A program made the translations under genes and the position numbers. From Acholeplasma equifetale ATCC 29724 (GTDB taxonomy: Bacteria; Bacillota_I; Bacilli_A; Acholeplasmatales; Acholeplasmataceae): a stretch of 64,000 bases of DNA. Each line of letters opens with the position of its first letter. Position 1 is the first letter of the stretch. Shown here one piece after another: positions 43,303 through 53,076 of this stretch. The stretch lies in contig NZ_JHXL01000001.1 in assembly GCF_000687735.1 (NCBI RefSeq), positions 62,001 through 126,000 of the forward strand, in the 5' to 3' direction. The notes beneath the pieces were generated by a model. It was not told the DNA's origin and searched no databases. It saw only the letters and a program-made list of their open reading frames with translations.

Positions 43303-44338
43303 ATTAACTTTTGGTATAACTACATTTTTAGAAAGCGGCGTTGATAAAGATTCTGGAATGATTTCCCATGACCAAAGAATTAATCACGCAATTGAAGAAA
43401 TTGTTTTAGCTGATCAAGTAGGATTAAATTTTTATGGTATTGGAGAACATCATCGAATAGATTATGCAGCATCAAATCCTGAAATTATTTTAGCTGCAGC
43501 CTCTAAGTTAACTAAAAATATACATTTAGGAAGTGCTGTGACTGTTTTATCAAGTGAAGATCCAGTAAGAGTTTATGAATCTTTTGCAACACTAGATATA
43601 TTATCAGATGGTCGTGCAGAAATTATGGCTGGAAGAGGGTCTTTTATTGAGTCATTTCCATTATTTGGCTATGTTTTGAAAGATTATGATCAATTATTTA
43701 CAGACAAACTTAACATGTTACTTGAGATAAGAAAAAATGAAAAAGTATTTTGGTCTGGTACAGAGCATACACAAAGGCTTGATGGATTAAGTATATATCC
43801 TAGAAGTATCCAGAAACCTTTAAAGGTTAGTATAGCTGTTGGTGGAACGCCTAATTCAGTTATTCGTGCTGGTAAATTAGGTTTGCCTATTGTTTTTGCG
43901 ATTATTGGTGGTGAACCAATACGTTTTAAACCATTAATCGATTTATATAAATATCATTACCAAGAAGCGGGACATGACATAAATAAAATGGAAATTGGTG
44001 TTCATTCACATGGTATTATTACTGATGGGGATGAAAAAGAATTCAAAGATCGCTATTTTAAAAGCCATCAAGCAAGTTTTTCAAAGATTGGTGAAGAAAG
44101 AGGATGGTCAAGAGTAAGTAAAGAGCGTTTTTTAGCATCAATTGAATACGGACCACTTTATGTTGGAAATGTTGATTTTGTTGCTAAAAAGATTGCTAAA
44201 ACAATCAAAGAATTAGGTATTAATCGTTTCTTATTACATACACCTGGTAGTTACATGCCACATGAAGATGTCATGAAGAGTATTAAATTATATGGTCTAG
44301 AAGTAGTTCCTAAAGTGAAGGATTTATTAAAAAAGTAA
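43295..44338 (+). CDS. LLM-class flavin-dependent oxidoreductase (luciferase-like)
   Basis: A 347-residue TIM-barrel protein of the bacterial luciferase-like monooxygenase family. Visible landmarks are the EEIVLADQVGLNFYGIGEHH segment near residue 40, the IHLGSAVTVLSSEDPVRVYE segment and DGRAEIMAGRGSF near 105, and VAVGGTPNSV-type sugar-phosphate-binding residues (SIAVGGTPNSVIRAG). It is expected to bind FMN supplied by another reductase; substrate unknown. It starts inside the preceding gene. The permease gene follows 12 bases later. Confidence 0.9.
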   Translation: MRKLTFGITTFLESGVDKDSGMISHDQRINHAIEEIVLADQVGLNFYGIGEHHRIDYAASNPEIILAAASKLTKNIHLGSAVTVLSSEDPVRVYESFATLDILSDGRAEIMAGRGSFIESFPLFGYVLKDYDQLFTDKLNMLLEIRKNEKVFWSGTEHTQRLDGLSIYPRSIQKPLKVSIAVGGTPNSVIRAGKLGLPIVFAIIGGEPIRFKPLIDLYKYHYQEAGHDINKMEIGVHSHGIITDGDEKEFKDRYFKSHQASFSKIGEERGWSRVSKERFLASIEYGPLYVGNVDFVAKKIAKTIKELGINRFLLHTPGSYMPHEDVMKSIKLYGLEVVPKVKDLLKK

Positions 44339-44350
44339 GAGGTCTTATTT

Positions 44351-45649
44351 ATGTCATTGTATATTTTTATGATCACCATTGTTTTAATGATGGTTTCTTT
44401 AATTAAGTTTCCAAAACTACATATATTTAAAAAAACCATTCAAACGCATTGGTTAATTATTATTACCAGTGCTTTTTTTACGGTTATTTTTGGTGTAGTT
44501 CATATAGATGATTTATTAAAATTAATGTTTTCTGATTCATCGATGAATCCGGTTAAGTTAGTTATATTATTTATTTTTTTAACAATTATTTCTATATTCT
44601 TAGACGAAGTTGGATTATTTAAGTTTTTAAGTTATAAAGTGATTGATTGGTTCAAAGATAGTCAAATTAAAATATTTATAGCAGTATATTTCTTAACTGG
44701 TATTTTAACAGTTTTTACAAGTAATGATGTTGTCATACTTACATTAACACCATTTGTTATATATTTTTCTAAACATGTTAAAATCAATCCTATACCATAT
44801 TTATTTAGTATATTAACAGCTTCAAATACCTTTAGTATTATATTAATTATTGGTAACCCAACAAATATTTACATTGCATCCACTCTAAATGTTGATTTCT
44901 TTGAATATTTAAAAGTTATGTTCTTACCTGGATTAGTTGCAGGATTTATGGGCTTTTTTATGAACTTTTTTGTTTTTAGAAAGCTCTTAAAACAACCGAT
45001 GGAAAAGGTTGATGGTGCAGTTAAATTATTAGAACCTAAATTAGTCATTGTTTCATCAATTATTCTTTTAATGACAATTGTTTTAATGAGTATTTCCAAT
45101 TTTATTAAATTAGAAATGTGGTTAATTACAATAATTATGGGTATTGTTTTAACAGTATTTGCATTTATCTATCTAAAAGTTAAAAAGTTATCTTTATCAC
45201 CTTTAATTCAAACATATAAAAGAGCACCATGGAATTTTATTCCTATGGTACTTGGAATGTTTATTCTAATCGTTGGATTACTTAATGATGGTTATATTGA
45301 AATGTTAAATCAATTTTTAAGTAATTTAAATCCTGTATTTGGTTATGGACTAACATCTCATATTTTAAGTAATGCTTTAAATAATCAACCATTAAGTATA
45401 TTATTTGCAGAAGCTTTAAAATCGGTTTCTGCTGATACATATATATATTCAAAAGTCTTTGCAAGCATTATAGGTACGAATACAGCGGTATTATTTACAC
45501 CATTTGGAGCATTAGCTGGTTTAATGTGGTTTGATATATTAAAGGAAAATGAAGTTGATATGAATTTTAAAATTTACTTTAAATATATGATTCCAATCGG
45601 TACAGTTATTGTTATAAGTAGTTTAGCTATGTTGTATATCATGGTTTAA
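44351..45649 (+). CDS. ArsB/NhaD-type ion transporter (IT superfamily permease)
   Basis: A 432-residue integral membrane protein with about eleven hydrophobic segments. The two re-entrant-type motifs are TVFTSNDVVILTLTPFVIYF and IILIIGNPTNIYIAS in the first half, and SNALNNQPLSILF and IIGTNTAVLFTPFGALAG in the second, an inverted repeat as in ArsB and NhaD. It may export arsenite or exchange Na+/H+; the substrate cannot be decided. No arsR or arsC is nearby, which makes arsenite export less certain. It is likely co-transcribed with the two preceding genes. Confidence 0.85.
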   Translation: MSLYIFMITIVLMMVSLIKFPKLHIFKKTIQTHWLIIITSAFFTVIFGVVHIDDLLKLMFSDSSMNPVKLVILFIFLTIISIFLDEVGLFKFLSYKVIDWFKDSQIKIFIAVYFLTGILTVFTSNDVVILTLTPFVIYFSKHVKINPIPYLFSILTASNTFSIILIIGNPTNIYIASTLNVDFFEYLKVMFLPGLVAGFMGFFMNFFVFRKLLKQPMEKVDGAVKLLEPKLVIVSSIILLMTIVLMSISNFIKLEMWLITIIMGIVLTVFAFIYLKVKKLSLSPLIQTYKRAPWNFIPMVLGMFILIVGLLNDGYIEMLNQFLSNLNPVFGYGLTSHILSNALNNQPLSILFAEALKSVSADTYIYSKVFASIIGTNTAVLFTPFGALAGLMWFDILKENEVDMNFKIYFKYMIPIGTVIVISSLAMLYIMV

Positions 45650-45687
45650 AAACAATATTTAACATATTTTTAGAAATAGAACTATAA

Positions 45688-45703
45688 ATGTAAACGGTTG
45701 CAT
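45688..45703 (+). promoter_or_regulatory. LacI-family/cre-like operator upstream of glgP
   Basis: ATGTAAACGGTTGCAT fits the LacI-family pattern TGWAARCGNTNWCA with one deviation, and its 8-base half-sites are complementary at six positions around the CG centre. It lies 65 bases before the glgP start. The LacI-family regulator encoded at 50064-51035 is the natural candidate; CcpA-type control is the alternative. Confidence 0.6.
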
Positions 45704-45767
45704 AGATTTTTATACTTTATAGTGTGTTAAAATGATAATGGCTAAAACTATTGAAAGGAATTAAAAT

Positions 45768-48143
45768 ATGCAAAATACGTTTACTTCAAAAGAAAGCTTT
45801 AAGAATGCATTTACATTAAAAACTTCTAATTTATTTAATAAAGAAGTTAATCAAACAACCGTTTATGAAAGATATGTTGTTTTAGCGACATTATTAAACG
45901 AAACTTTAAATGAAAATTATAATAAAACAAATCAATATGTTAAAGAAAACCATCTAAAGAAAACTATTTATTTTTCAATGGAATTTTTAATGGGAAGATT
46001 AATTACTTCAAACCTTATGAATGCTGGTTATGCTTCAGTTGTAAAAGAAGCATTTGATGATTTTGGGTTTAATTTAAATGAAGTTGAATTAGCAGAAACT
46101 GATGCAGGATTAGGGAATGGTGGTTTAGGTCGATTAGCTGCTTGTTTCTTAGATTCAGCAGCAAGTTTAGGATTACCATTCTATGGGAATTCAATTCGTT
46201 ATCAAAAGGGATTCTTTGTTCAAAAAATTGAAAACAATAAACAAGTTGAATATCCTGATCCATGGTTAGATAAAGAATTCATATGGGAAGAAAAAAGAGA
46301 AGATGAATCTATTGATATTCCTTATTTTGGTGAATTAAATGGTATTCAATTAGTCAATCCAACTTGGGTTAAAGCTGTACCATATAATGTAAAAGTTGTT
46401 GGTGCCAACAACAATGTGGTTACACATTTAAGATTATGGAGTACGGAACCATCTAAAAAACAATTAGTACAAGATGAGAAATATTTAAAGATGGTATCAA
46501 AGATTTCTGAATCATTATACCCGGATGATTCAACTGATGAGGGTAAAATCTTAAGATTACAACAACAATATTTATTCTCTTCTGCAGGAATTCAAGATGC
46601 TATTCGTGAACACAAAGCATTAGGTAGAGATTTAAAAGATTTACCAAAATACTATACATTCCAAATTAATGACACGCACCCAACTTTAATCATTCCTGAA
46701 CTTATGCGTATCCTCATTGATGAAGAGTATATGGGTTATGATGAAGCTTGGAGTATAGTCACTCAAGTTGCTGCATATACAAATCATACAATCTTAGCAG
46801 AAGCGTTAGAAAAATGGAATATTGAGTTATTTAAACGACTATTACCAAGAATATATCAAATAGTTGAAGAAATGGATCGTCGTTTTAGACTGTTCTTAAA
46901 AGGTAAAAATCTTTCACAAGATAAAATTAATCATATGGCTTTAATTGGTTCACATGATGTTCGTATGGCTCATATTTGTATTTATGGATCATTTTCTGTA
47001 AATGGAGTTGCTGCATTACACACAAATATATTAAAAGAAATTGAATTAAATGATTTCTACCAAATCTATCCTGAGAAATTTAACAATAAAACTAACGGTG
47101 TTACACATCGTCGTTGGTTAATGCATATTAATCCAGAGTTGGTTAATATTCTTGATAAAACAGTTAAGGGGAATTGGAGAAAAGATTTATCAGCAATTAA
47201 AGAACTCGAAAACTTTAAAGATGATGAGTCGATTCAAAAAGAAATCAAAAATATGAAATTAGCTAAGAAACGCCAATTAATCGATGTAATTTATAAAGAT
47301 ACCGGTGTTAAACTAGATGAAAATGCAATTTTTGATATTCAAATTAAGCGTCTTCATGAATATAAACGTCAATCATTAAATATTTTCCATGTGATTTACT
47401 TATATTTACGATTGAAGAAAGATGCTAACTTTAGAAAGACATTCCATCCACAAAATTTTATCTTTGGTGCTAAAGCTGCTCCATCTTATGTAATGGCTAA
47501 ATATATTATTGAGATTATTAATAGAACAGCTCAAATTATCAATAATGATCCAGAAACTAAAGACTTATTAAAAGTTGTTTTCGTTCAAAACTATAATGTT
47601 ACATATGCTGAATATTTATTCCCAGCAGCAGATTTATCTGAACAAATTTCAACAGCTTCTAAAGAAGCTTCAGGAACTGGCAACATGAAATTCATGCTAA
47701 ACGGTGCTATTACTATTGGAACTATGGATGGTGCAAATGTTGAAATTGTTGATTATGCTGGTATCGAAAATGAAATTATCTTTGGTTTATCTGCTGAAGA
47801 AGTTACTCAAGCATATAAAGCAAATTCATATAATCCAAGAAAAATATTTGACAATGATAAAAGAATACAAGATGTATTCGAGTTCATTAAATCTTTAGAT
47901 AAAGATGAACATTATTTTGATTTTGTATTCAATAACTTATTAAATGTTGACTATTTCTTCGTATTAGCTGATTTTGACGCTTATGTAGAAGCGCAAAGTC
48001 GTGCGAACAAATTGTATCAAGATGAAAAGACATGGTGGAGAATGTCAATTATGAATATTGCTAATGCTGGATTCTTCTCATCTGATCGTACGATCAAACA
48101 ATATAACGAAGAGATTTGGCATTTAGATACTATTAAATTGTAA
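45768..48143 (+). CDS. glgP: Glycogen/maltodextrin phosphorylase
   Basis: This PLP enzyme releases glucose 1-phosphate from the ends of alpha-1,4-glucans with inorganic phosphate. The 791 residues include YFSMEFLMGRLI, ETDAGLGNGGLGRLAACFLDS, FQINDTHPTLIIPELMR, GVTHRRWL, DIQIKRLHEYKRQ and the PLP-binding lysine near residue 642 in EASGTGNMKFMLNGAITIGTMDG (signature split by the lysine). GAAAGGAA precedes the start. It heads the alpha-glucan cluster and has a candidate operator upstream. A terminator with a moderate T-run separates it from glgB. Confidence 0.97.
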   Translation: MQNTFTSKESFKNAFTLKTSNLFNKEVNQTTVYERYVVLATLLNETLNENYNKTNQYVKENHLKKTIYFSMEFLMGRLITSNLMNAGYASVVKEAFDDFGFNLNEVELAETDAGLGNGGLGRLAACFLDSAASLGLPFYGNSIRYQKGFFVQKIENNKQVEYPDPWLDKEFIWEEKREDESIDIPYFGELNGIQLVNPTWVKAVPYNVKVVGANNNVVTHLRLWSTEPSKKQLVQDEKYLKMVSKISESLYPDDSTDEGKILRLQQQYLFSSAGIQDAIREHKALGRDLKDLPKYYTFQINDTHPTLIIPELMRILIDEEYMGYDEAWSIVTQVAAYTNHTILAEALEKWNIELFKRLLPRIYQIVEEMDRRFRLFLKGKNLSQDKINHMALIGSHDVRMAHICIYGSFSVNGVAALHTNILKEIELNDFYQIYPEKFNNKTNGVTHRRWLMHINPELVNILDKTVKGNWRKDLSAIKELENFKDDESIQKEIKNMKLAKKRQLIDVIYKDTGVKLDENAIFDIQIKRLHEYKRQSLNIFHVIYLYLRLKKDANFRKTFHPQNFIFGAKAAPSYVMAKYIIEIINRTAQIINNDPETKDLLKVVFVQNYNVTYAEYLFPAADLSEQISTASKEASGTGNMKFMLNGAITIGTMDGANVEIVDYAGIENEIIFGLSAEEVTQAYKANSYNPRKIFDNDKRIQDVFEFIKSLDKDEHYFDFVFNNLLNVDYFFVLADFDAYVEAQSRANKLYQDEKTWWRMSIMNIANAGFFSSDRTIKQYNEEIWHLDTIKL

Positions 48144-48148
48144 TGATT

Positions 48149-48174
48149 GCTGCCATTTTGGCGGCTTTCTTTTT
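48149..48174 (+). terminator. Terminator between glgP and glgB
   Basis: GCTGCC at 48149-48154 pairs with GGCGGC at 48160-48165 (one U-G pair) around ATTTT, then TTTCTTTTT. The stem is short but G+C rich. Confidence 0.75.
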
Positions 48175-48211
48175 CGAAACAAGGTAAAATTTAATTAAAG
48201 GGGTGATTTTT

Positions 48212-50059
48212 TTGAGTATACAACAACATATGAACTTGTATCTTTTAGGGAAAGACTACTTAGCACATCAATTTTTAGGTTCATTTTTAAACAGAAATGA
48301 GAAAGGAGAAATTATTTCGACTACATTTAGAGTATATGCTCCAAATGCAAAAGAAGTTCGATTAATTTCAAGTTTTAATAATTATCGTGGTGAAAACCAT
48401 AAAATGATTAAAATCAGCCCATATGGTTTTTTTGAAATAACAGTATCACATAATTTGGAATATGCTGTTTATAAATATGAAATCCATACTTTCAATAATG
48501 AAGTTTTATATAAATCAGATCCATTCGGACATTTTTCAGAAGTTCGACCTCAAAATGCTTCAATAGTATATGATATAGAAGGTTATCATTGGAATGATAG
48601 TGAATGGTTTAAAACTAAGAAAAAAGTTTATCAAGAACCAATGTTTATATATGAACTTCATATAGGAAGTTGGCGTAAACATGAAAATGAAGAAGTTAAT
48701 TATGTGAAGATTGCAAAAGAACTTGTTCAGTATTGTCTTGAACAAGGGTTTACTCATATAGAACTTATGCCTGTATATGAATATCCTTTAGATGATTCAT
48801 GGGGATATCAAGGAACTGGATTTTTTGCTCCTACATCAAGATATGGTTCACCTAAAGATTTGATGTATTTCATTGATTTATGCCATCAAAATGGTATTGG
48901 TGTCATCATGGATTTTGTTTTAGGTCATATCAATAAAGATGCGCATGGCTTATATCGTTTTGATGGTTCATACTTATATGAATTTGATGATGCTTTTTAT
49001 AGAGAAAATGAAACATGGGGAACTGCAAATCTCGATTTTAATAAGGGGATAAGCAGAAGTTTTATGATGAGTGCATTGACGTTTTGGATGGATTATTTTC
49101 ATGTTGATGGTTTTAGAATTGATGCTGTAAGTCATTTGATTTATCATCTTGGAAATAAAGATAATGGTGAAAATAAAGGTGCAATTAACTTTATTAAAGA
49201 ACTTTCTAATCACTTATTTGCTAAAGATGATCGGATTATTTTTTCTGCAGAAGATTCAACAGATTATCCAAAAGTTACATGGCCTACTGACGTTGGTGGA
49301 CTAGGATTTAACTATAAATGGAATATGGGGTATATGAATGATACTCTAAAATACTTTAAAGAAGATCCGATTTATAGAAAATTTCATCATCATAATATTA
49401 CTTTTGGCTTAGTATATGCATTTAACGAACAATTCATCTTACCTTATAGTCATGATGAAGTAGTACACATGAAAGGAACCTTAGTCCAAAAGATGTTTGG
49501 TTCGTATGAACAGAAATTTAGCAATTATAAATTATTGATGACTTTAATGATAACTCATCCAGGCAAAAAACTTTTATTTATGGGACAAGAATTTGCACAA
49601 ATGAGCGAATGGAATTTTAGAACACAATTAGATTGGCATTTATATCAGTATCCGATTCATGATTCATTTAATTTATATTTAAGAAATTTAATTAAAATCT
49701 ATAAATCTGAAAAAGCACTTTTTCAATATGATCATCAACCAAAAGGTTTTAGATGGTTAATTGTTGACCATAAAGATAGCAGTGTTTTTTCATATGCTAG
49801 ATATAGTGATGATGATATGATAATTACCGTTTTAAATATGACACCAAATTCTTATGAGTCATATGAAGTGGGTGTACCAAACTTAGGTAATTATGATGTG
49901 CTTATTGATTCAAACCAAGATATTTATTCAGGATATGATTTAAATCCTAATAAAATGTATCAAGCAGTAAAAGGTGAAAGAAATGGGGAACCCTATCATA
50001 TATTACTAAAATTAGGACCACTTTCAGCAGTCGTGCTAAAATATAAAAAAAGTAGGTAG
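48212..50059 (+). CDS. glgB: 1,4-alpha-glucan branching enzyme
   Basis: GlgB makes alpha-1,6 branches in glucans by chain transfer. About 615 residues: N-terminal CBM48 domain (TTFRVYAPNAKEVRLISSFNNYRG), YELHIGSW, the barrel motifs VLGHI, DGFRIDAVSHLI with the nucleophile aspartate, IFSAEDSTDYP with the acid glutamate, and LPYSHDEVVHMKGTL. The start is TTG 48212: AAAGGGGTGAT ends five bases before it, no ATG is available before residue 7 (48230), and GTG 48203 lies inside the ribosome-binding site. No glycogen synthase or ADP-glucose pyrophosphorylase gene is in the window. Confidence 0.94.
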   Translation: MSIQQHMNLYLLGKDYLAHQFLGSFLNRNEKGEIISTTFRVYAPNAKEVRLISSFNNYRGENHKMIKISPYGFFEITVSHNLEYAVYKYEIHTFNNEVLYKSDPFGHFSEVRPQNASIVYDIEGYHWNDSEWFKTKKKVYQEPMFIYELHIGSWRKHENEEVNYVKIAKELVQYCLEQGFTHIELMPVYEYPLDDSWGYQGTGFFAPTSRYGSPKDLMYFIDLCHQNGIGVIMDFVLGHINKDAHGLYRFDGSYLYEFDDAFYRENETWGTANLDFNKGISRSFMMSALTFWMDYFHVDGFRIDAVSHLIYHLGNKDNGENKGAINFIKELSNHLFAKDDRIIFSAEDSTDYPKVTWPTDVGGLGFNYKWNMGYMNDTLKYFKEDPIYRKFHHHNITFGLVYAFNEQFILPYSHDEVVHMKGTLVQKMFGSYEQKFSNYKLLMTLMITHPGKKLLFMGQEFAQMSEWNFRTQLDWHLYQYPIHDSFNLYLRNLIKIYKSEKALFQYDHQPKGFRWLIVDHKDSSVFSYARYSDDDMIITVLNMTPNSYESYEVGVPNLGNYDVLIDSNQDIYSGYDLNPNKMYQAVKGERNGEPYHILLKLGPLSAVVLKYKKSR

Positions 50060-50070
50060 AAACCTACTTT
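50049..50070. terminator. Bidirectional terminator between glgB and the LacI-family gene
   Basis: AAAGTAGGT at 50049-50057 pairs with ACCTACTTT at 50062-50070 around AGAA. The stop codons of both convergent genes lie in the hairpin. The T-run is strong on the - strand and weak on the + strand. Confidence 0.8.
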
Positions 50071-51035
50071 GTTGATTTTCTTTCAATGAGTTGGACATCC
50101 ATGACTTCATGAAGTGTTTCAAGTTCAATTCCGCGAATTAAACGAATAAGATTAATGAATGCTTGTTTACCAATTACGGATACTGGTTGACTAATTGTTG
50201 TTAGCGGTGGATCCATGAATTTACAGAATGGAGAGTTATCATAACCAATTAACTGTACATCATCTGGAATTCTACGACCTAATTTTTTTAAAACAGACAT
50301 GACAACCATTGCAAGAGTATCTGAATAGGTAAATATGCCATCAATATGAGGATTTGTTTGTAGTATTTGCTCAATTTGCCGAGCATCTGGAGAAATTAAG
50401 TCAAAATCAAAGATTTCAGCATACATATTGTGTTTTCGAAGTTCTTTATTAAATCCCATAGTTCTTTCTATTGTTGTCATTAGGAATGAGGGACCTCTAA
50501 ATACAGCTAAGTTTTTACATCCGGATTGAATCAACTTTCTTGCGGCTAATTCACCTGCTTTAACACTATCAGCAGTAATAGAAGGGATGTTTTCATCCAA
50601 AATATGATCAATTGTAATAATTGGAACTTTAAGTTGATCTAATTTAGAAGTATTTTGGAAGTTAGAAGCAATAATAATACCTTCGATATTATACTGTTCA
50701 AAAAATTTTAAATATTCAAGTTCACGTTCGGGATCATCTTGTACGTTAAAGAACATAATTTTATAGTCGTTGGCTTGAGCTTGAGCTTCTATAGATTCTA
50801 GTAATTCACCATAAAAATATGGCCCAATATGTGGCACAATCACTGCGATAATTTTAGAAGAACGATTTGTTAAACTACGAGCTAATTGATTAGGAACAAA
50901 ACCTAATTCCTTAATTGTTCGTTCAATAAGCTCTTTAGTTTCTTCGTGAACATATCCTTTCTGGTTAATGACTCTAGAAACAGTGGATATTGATACGTTT
51001 GCCTTTTTAGCAACATCTTTAATTGTTGGTTTCAT
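50064..51035 (-). CDS. LacI-family transcriptional regulator
   Basis: A 323-residue repressor with an N-terminal helix-turn-helix (TIKDVAKKANVSISTVSRVIN, residues about 3-24, given here in two parts) followed by the hinge helix region VPNQLARSLTNRSS and a sugar-binding core (VIVPHIGPYFYGELLESI to the end). The frame is open 14 codons upstream, but a GGGGG ribosome-binding site sits before ATG 51035, and the family begins at MKPTIKD. It is on the opposite strand between branching enzyme and pullulanase, so it most likely controls this alpha-glucan cluster in response to a maltodextrin or glucose signal. The effector is unknown. Confidence 0.93.
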   Translation of the reverse strand: MKPTIKDVAKKANVSISTVSRVINQKGYVHEETKELIERTIKELGFVPNQLARSLTNRSSKIIAVIVPHIGPYFYGELLESIEAQAQANDYKIMFFNVQDDPERELEYLKFFEQYNIEGIIIASNFQNTSKLDQLKVPIITIDHILDENIPSITADSVKAGELAARKLIQSGCKNLAVFRGPSFLMTTIERTMGFNKELRKHNMYAEIFDFDLISPDARQIEQILQTNPHIDGIFTYSDTLAMVVMSVLKKLGRRIPDDVQLIGYDNSPFCKFMDPPLTTISQPVSVIGKQAFINLIRLIRGIELETLHEVMDVQLIERKSTK

Positions 51036-51120
51036 TTTTTCCCCCAAATACGATATTTTACGAATACATTTTACCATAATTATATATAAAAAATTGATAG
51101 AATAGGACGTTATAGTAGAT

Positions 51121-53076
51121 ATGAAAGCGTTTATAGATGATTTTAAAGTTATTAGAGTTGAAAGTTATGATTATATTTATCAAATTTCAATTGATGGATA
51201 TGAGCTGAAATATAAAGAAACTCGAAACAATATGCAGTTTTTTATTTCAAATAAAGAATTAAAACTTCATGAAGTAAGTCATATTTCAATTAATCATCAA
51301 GTATACCCTCTTGAAATTGGTGTTGTGACATTAAGGAAAGAATTTAATAAAAAATTTCAATATGATGGACCATTAGGTGCAATCTATCATAAAACGCATA
51401 CTGACTTTTATGTATTTAGTCCTGTAGCAAAAGAAATAATTTTGGTTGTTGATGATAATCACTATCCAATGACTTTTGAGTCACCTATTTGGAAATCAAC
51501 TGTTCAAGGTGATTTAGAAGGAAAGCTATACTATTATTTAGTAAAACTGGTAGATACATATAAAAAAGCAAACGATCCATATACAATTGCATCAAATCAT
51601 TTAGGTTCAATTATTGTAGATATGAATAAACTCTATGAGCCTAAATATGATTATGTTGAGTTAAAAAAATATACAGATGCTGTGATATATGAAGGGCATA
51701 TTAGAGATATGTCAATCACTTTAGATGTTGAATCTAAAGGGTTATTCTTAGGTATAACAGAACATTCAAATAAACTAGGTAAAAGTGTATTACAATACAT
51801 TAAAGATTTAGGTATTACACACTTACAATTATTGCCAATTTTTGATTTTTATGGTGTTGATGATTTCAAAAAAGATGAACTTTATAACTGGGGATACAAC
51901 CCTATGCAGTATTTTGCTATTGAGGGATGGTATTCAAAAGATCCATCAAATCCATATTTGAGAATGAACGAATTTAGAACATTGGTCGATGAAGCACATA
52001 AATTAAATTTAGGTATTATAATGGATGTTGTTTATAATCATGTATATGAGCGTGCATTATTCCCATATGATGATTTTGTGCCAGGATATTTTTTTAGACA
52101 TGATAAAAATTATCAACCAACACATAGTTGCTTTTTAGAAAACGATGTTGAAACAACAAACTATATGGTTAGAAGATTAATTATTGATTCTTTAGTTCAT
52201 TTCGTTAAAGTTTATAAAGTTGATGGATTTAGATTTGATTTGATGGGATTATTAGATGTTGAAACTATGAACCTAATTGAGAAAGAATTACGTAAAATAA
52301 ATCCAAATGTGATATTGTATGGTGAAGGATGGAACATGGATGTTCATTTACCATTAAATCTAAGAAGTAATATGAATAATCAACATTTAATGAATTCTAT
52401 TGGTCATTTTAATGATTTTTATCGTAATACATTTAAAGGTCAACTTCATACAAAAGAATTGGGTTATGCAACAGGTGCAACTAACCTAACAGATAATGCT
52501 AAAAAAGGTATTATTGGATCTCCACATATGTTTTCAAGTCCAATTAAGAGTATAAATTATGTTGAATGTCATGACAATATGACACTTTATGACACTTTAC
52601 AGTTGAATTATCAAGATAAAAAAACTATGAGAATATATCAAGACTTTGCAAACCATTTAATCGCTATCTCACAAGGGGTTCCATTTTATCATGCAGGTCA
52701 AGAAATCTATCGCACAAAATATGGTGAAGAAAATTCATATAATTGTAAAGATGACATCAATCAAATTATTTGGTATGATTATACTAGTGTGGAAGTCTTA
52801 AAAGATTTATTATCAATTAGAAAAAAATATGATATATATCGTTTAGACTATTATGATAAAGATAAAGTTAAAATTAAAAATCGAAAAACATTAATTATTT
52901 ATGAACTTATAGATAAAGATTTTGTATTAACACACTATATTAAAAATAATTTTTCTAAATCTAGAATTAATAAGAAAGGTAAAGTTATTTTTAGTTCACA
53001 AAACTATAAAGAAAATCATGATACAATAATTATAGATAAACCAGGTGTTTACATTATAAAAAGAAAGCGTGACTAA
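51121..53076 (+). CDS. pulA: Pullulanase (type I, alpha-1,6-glucan debranching)
   Basis: This enzyme hydrolyses alpha-1,6 branch points. The 651 residues start with an N-terminal beta domain and CBM48-like part (about 80-160), then the catalytic barrel: YEGHIRDMSI, YNWGYNPMQYFAIEGWYS (the family has YNWGYDP; here N replaces D), MDVVYNHVYE, DGFRFDLMGLLD with the nucleophile, LYGEGWNMD with the acid, and YVECHDNMTLYD. There is no signal peptide, so it acts on internal glucan. The ribosome-binding site is weak (AGGAC about 13 bases upstream), and TATAGT lies six bases before the start. The kinase gene overlaps its stop. Confidence 0.94.
   Translation: MKAFIDDFKVIRVESYDYIYQISIDGYELKYKETRNNMQFFISNKELKLHEVSHISINHQVYPLEIGVVTLRKEFNKKFQYDGPLGAIYHKTHTDFYVFSPVAKEIILVVDDNHYPMTFESPIWKSTVQGDLEGKLYYYLVKLVDTYKKANDPYTIASNHLGSIIVDMNKLYEPKYDYVELKKYTDAVIYEGHIRDMSITLDVESKGLFLGITEHSNKLGKSVLQYIKDLGITHLQLLPIFDFYGVDDFKKDELYNWGYNPMQYFAIEGWYSKDPSNPYLRMNEFRTLVDEAHKLNLGIIMDVVYNHVYERALFPYDDFVPGYFFRHDKNYQPTHSCFLENDVETTNYMVRRLIIDSLVHFVKVYKVDGFRFDLMGLLDVETMNLIEKELRKINPNVILYGEGWNMDVHLPLNLRSNMNNQHLMNSIGHFNDFYRNTFKGQLHTKELGYATGATNLTDNAKKGIIGSPHMFSSPIKSINYVECHDNMTLYDTLQLNYQDKKTMRIYQDFANHLIAISQGVPFYHAGQEIYRTKYGEENSYNCKDDINQIIWYDYTSVEVLKDLLSIRKKYDIYRLDYYDKDKVKIKNRKTLIIYELIDKDFVLTHYIKNNFSKSRINKKGKVIFSSQNYKENHDTIIIDKPGVYIIKRKRD

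Noticed and set aside
47704-47898. Leucine- and methionine-rich + strand frame inside glgP
   Set aside because: It is a shifted-frame shadow of the phosphorylase C-terminal region; the low-complexity product follows from the AT-rich code.
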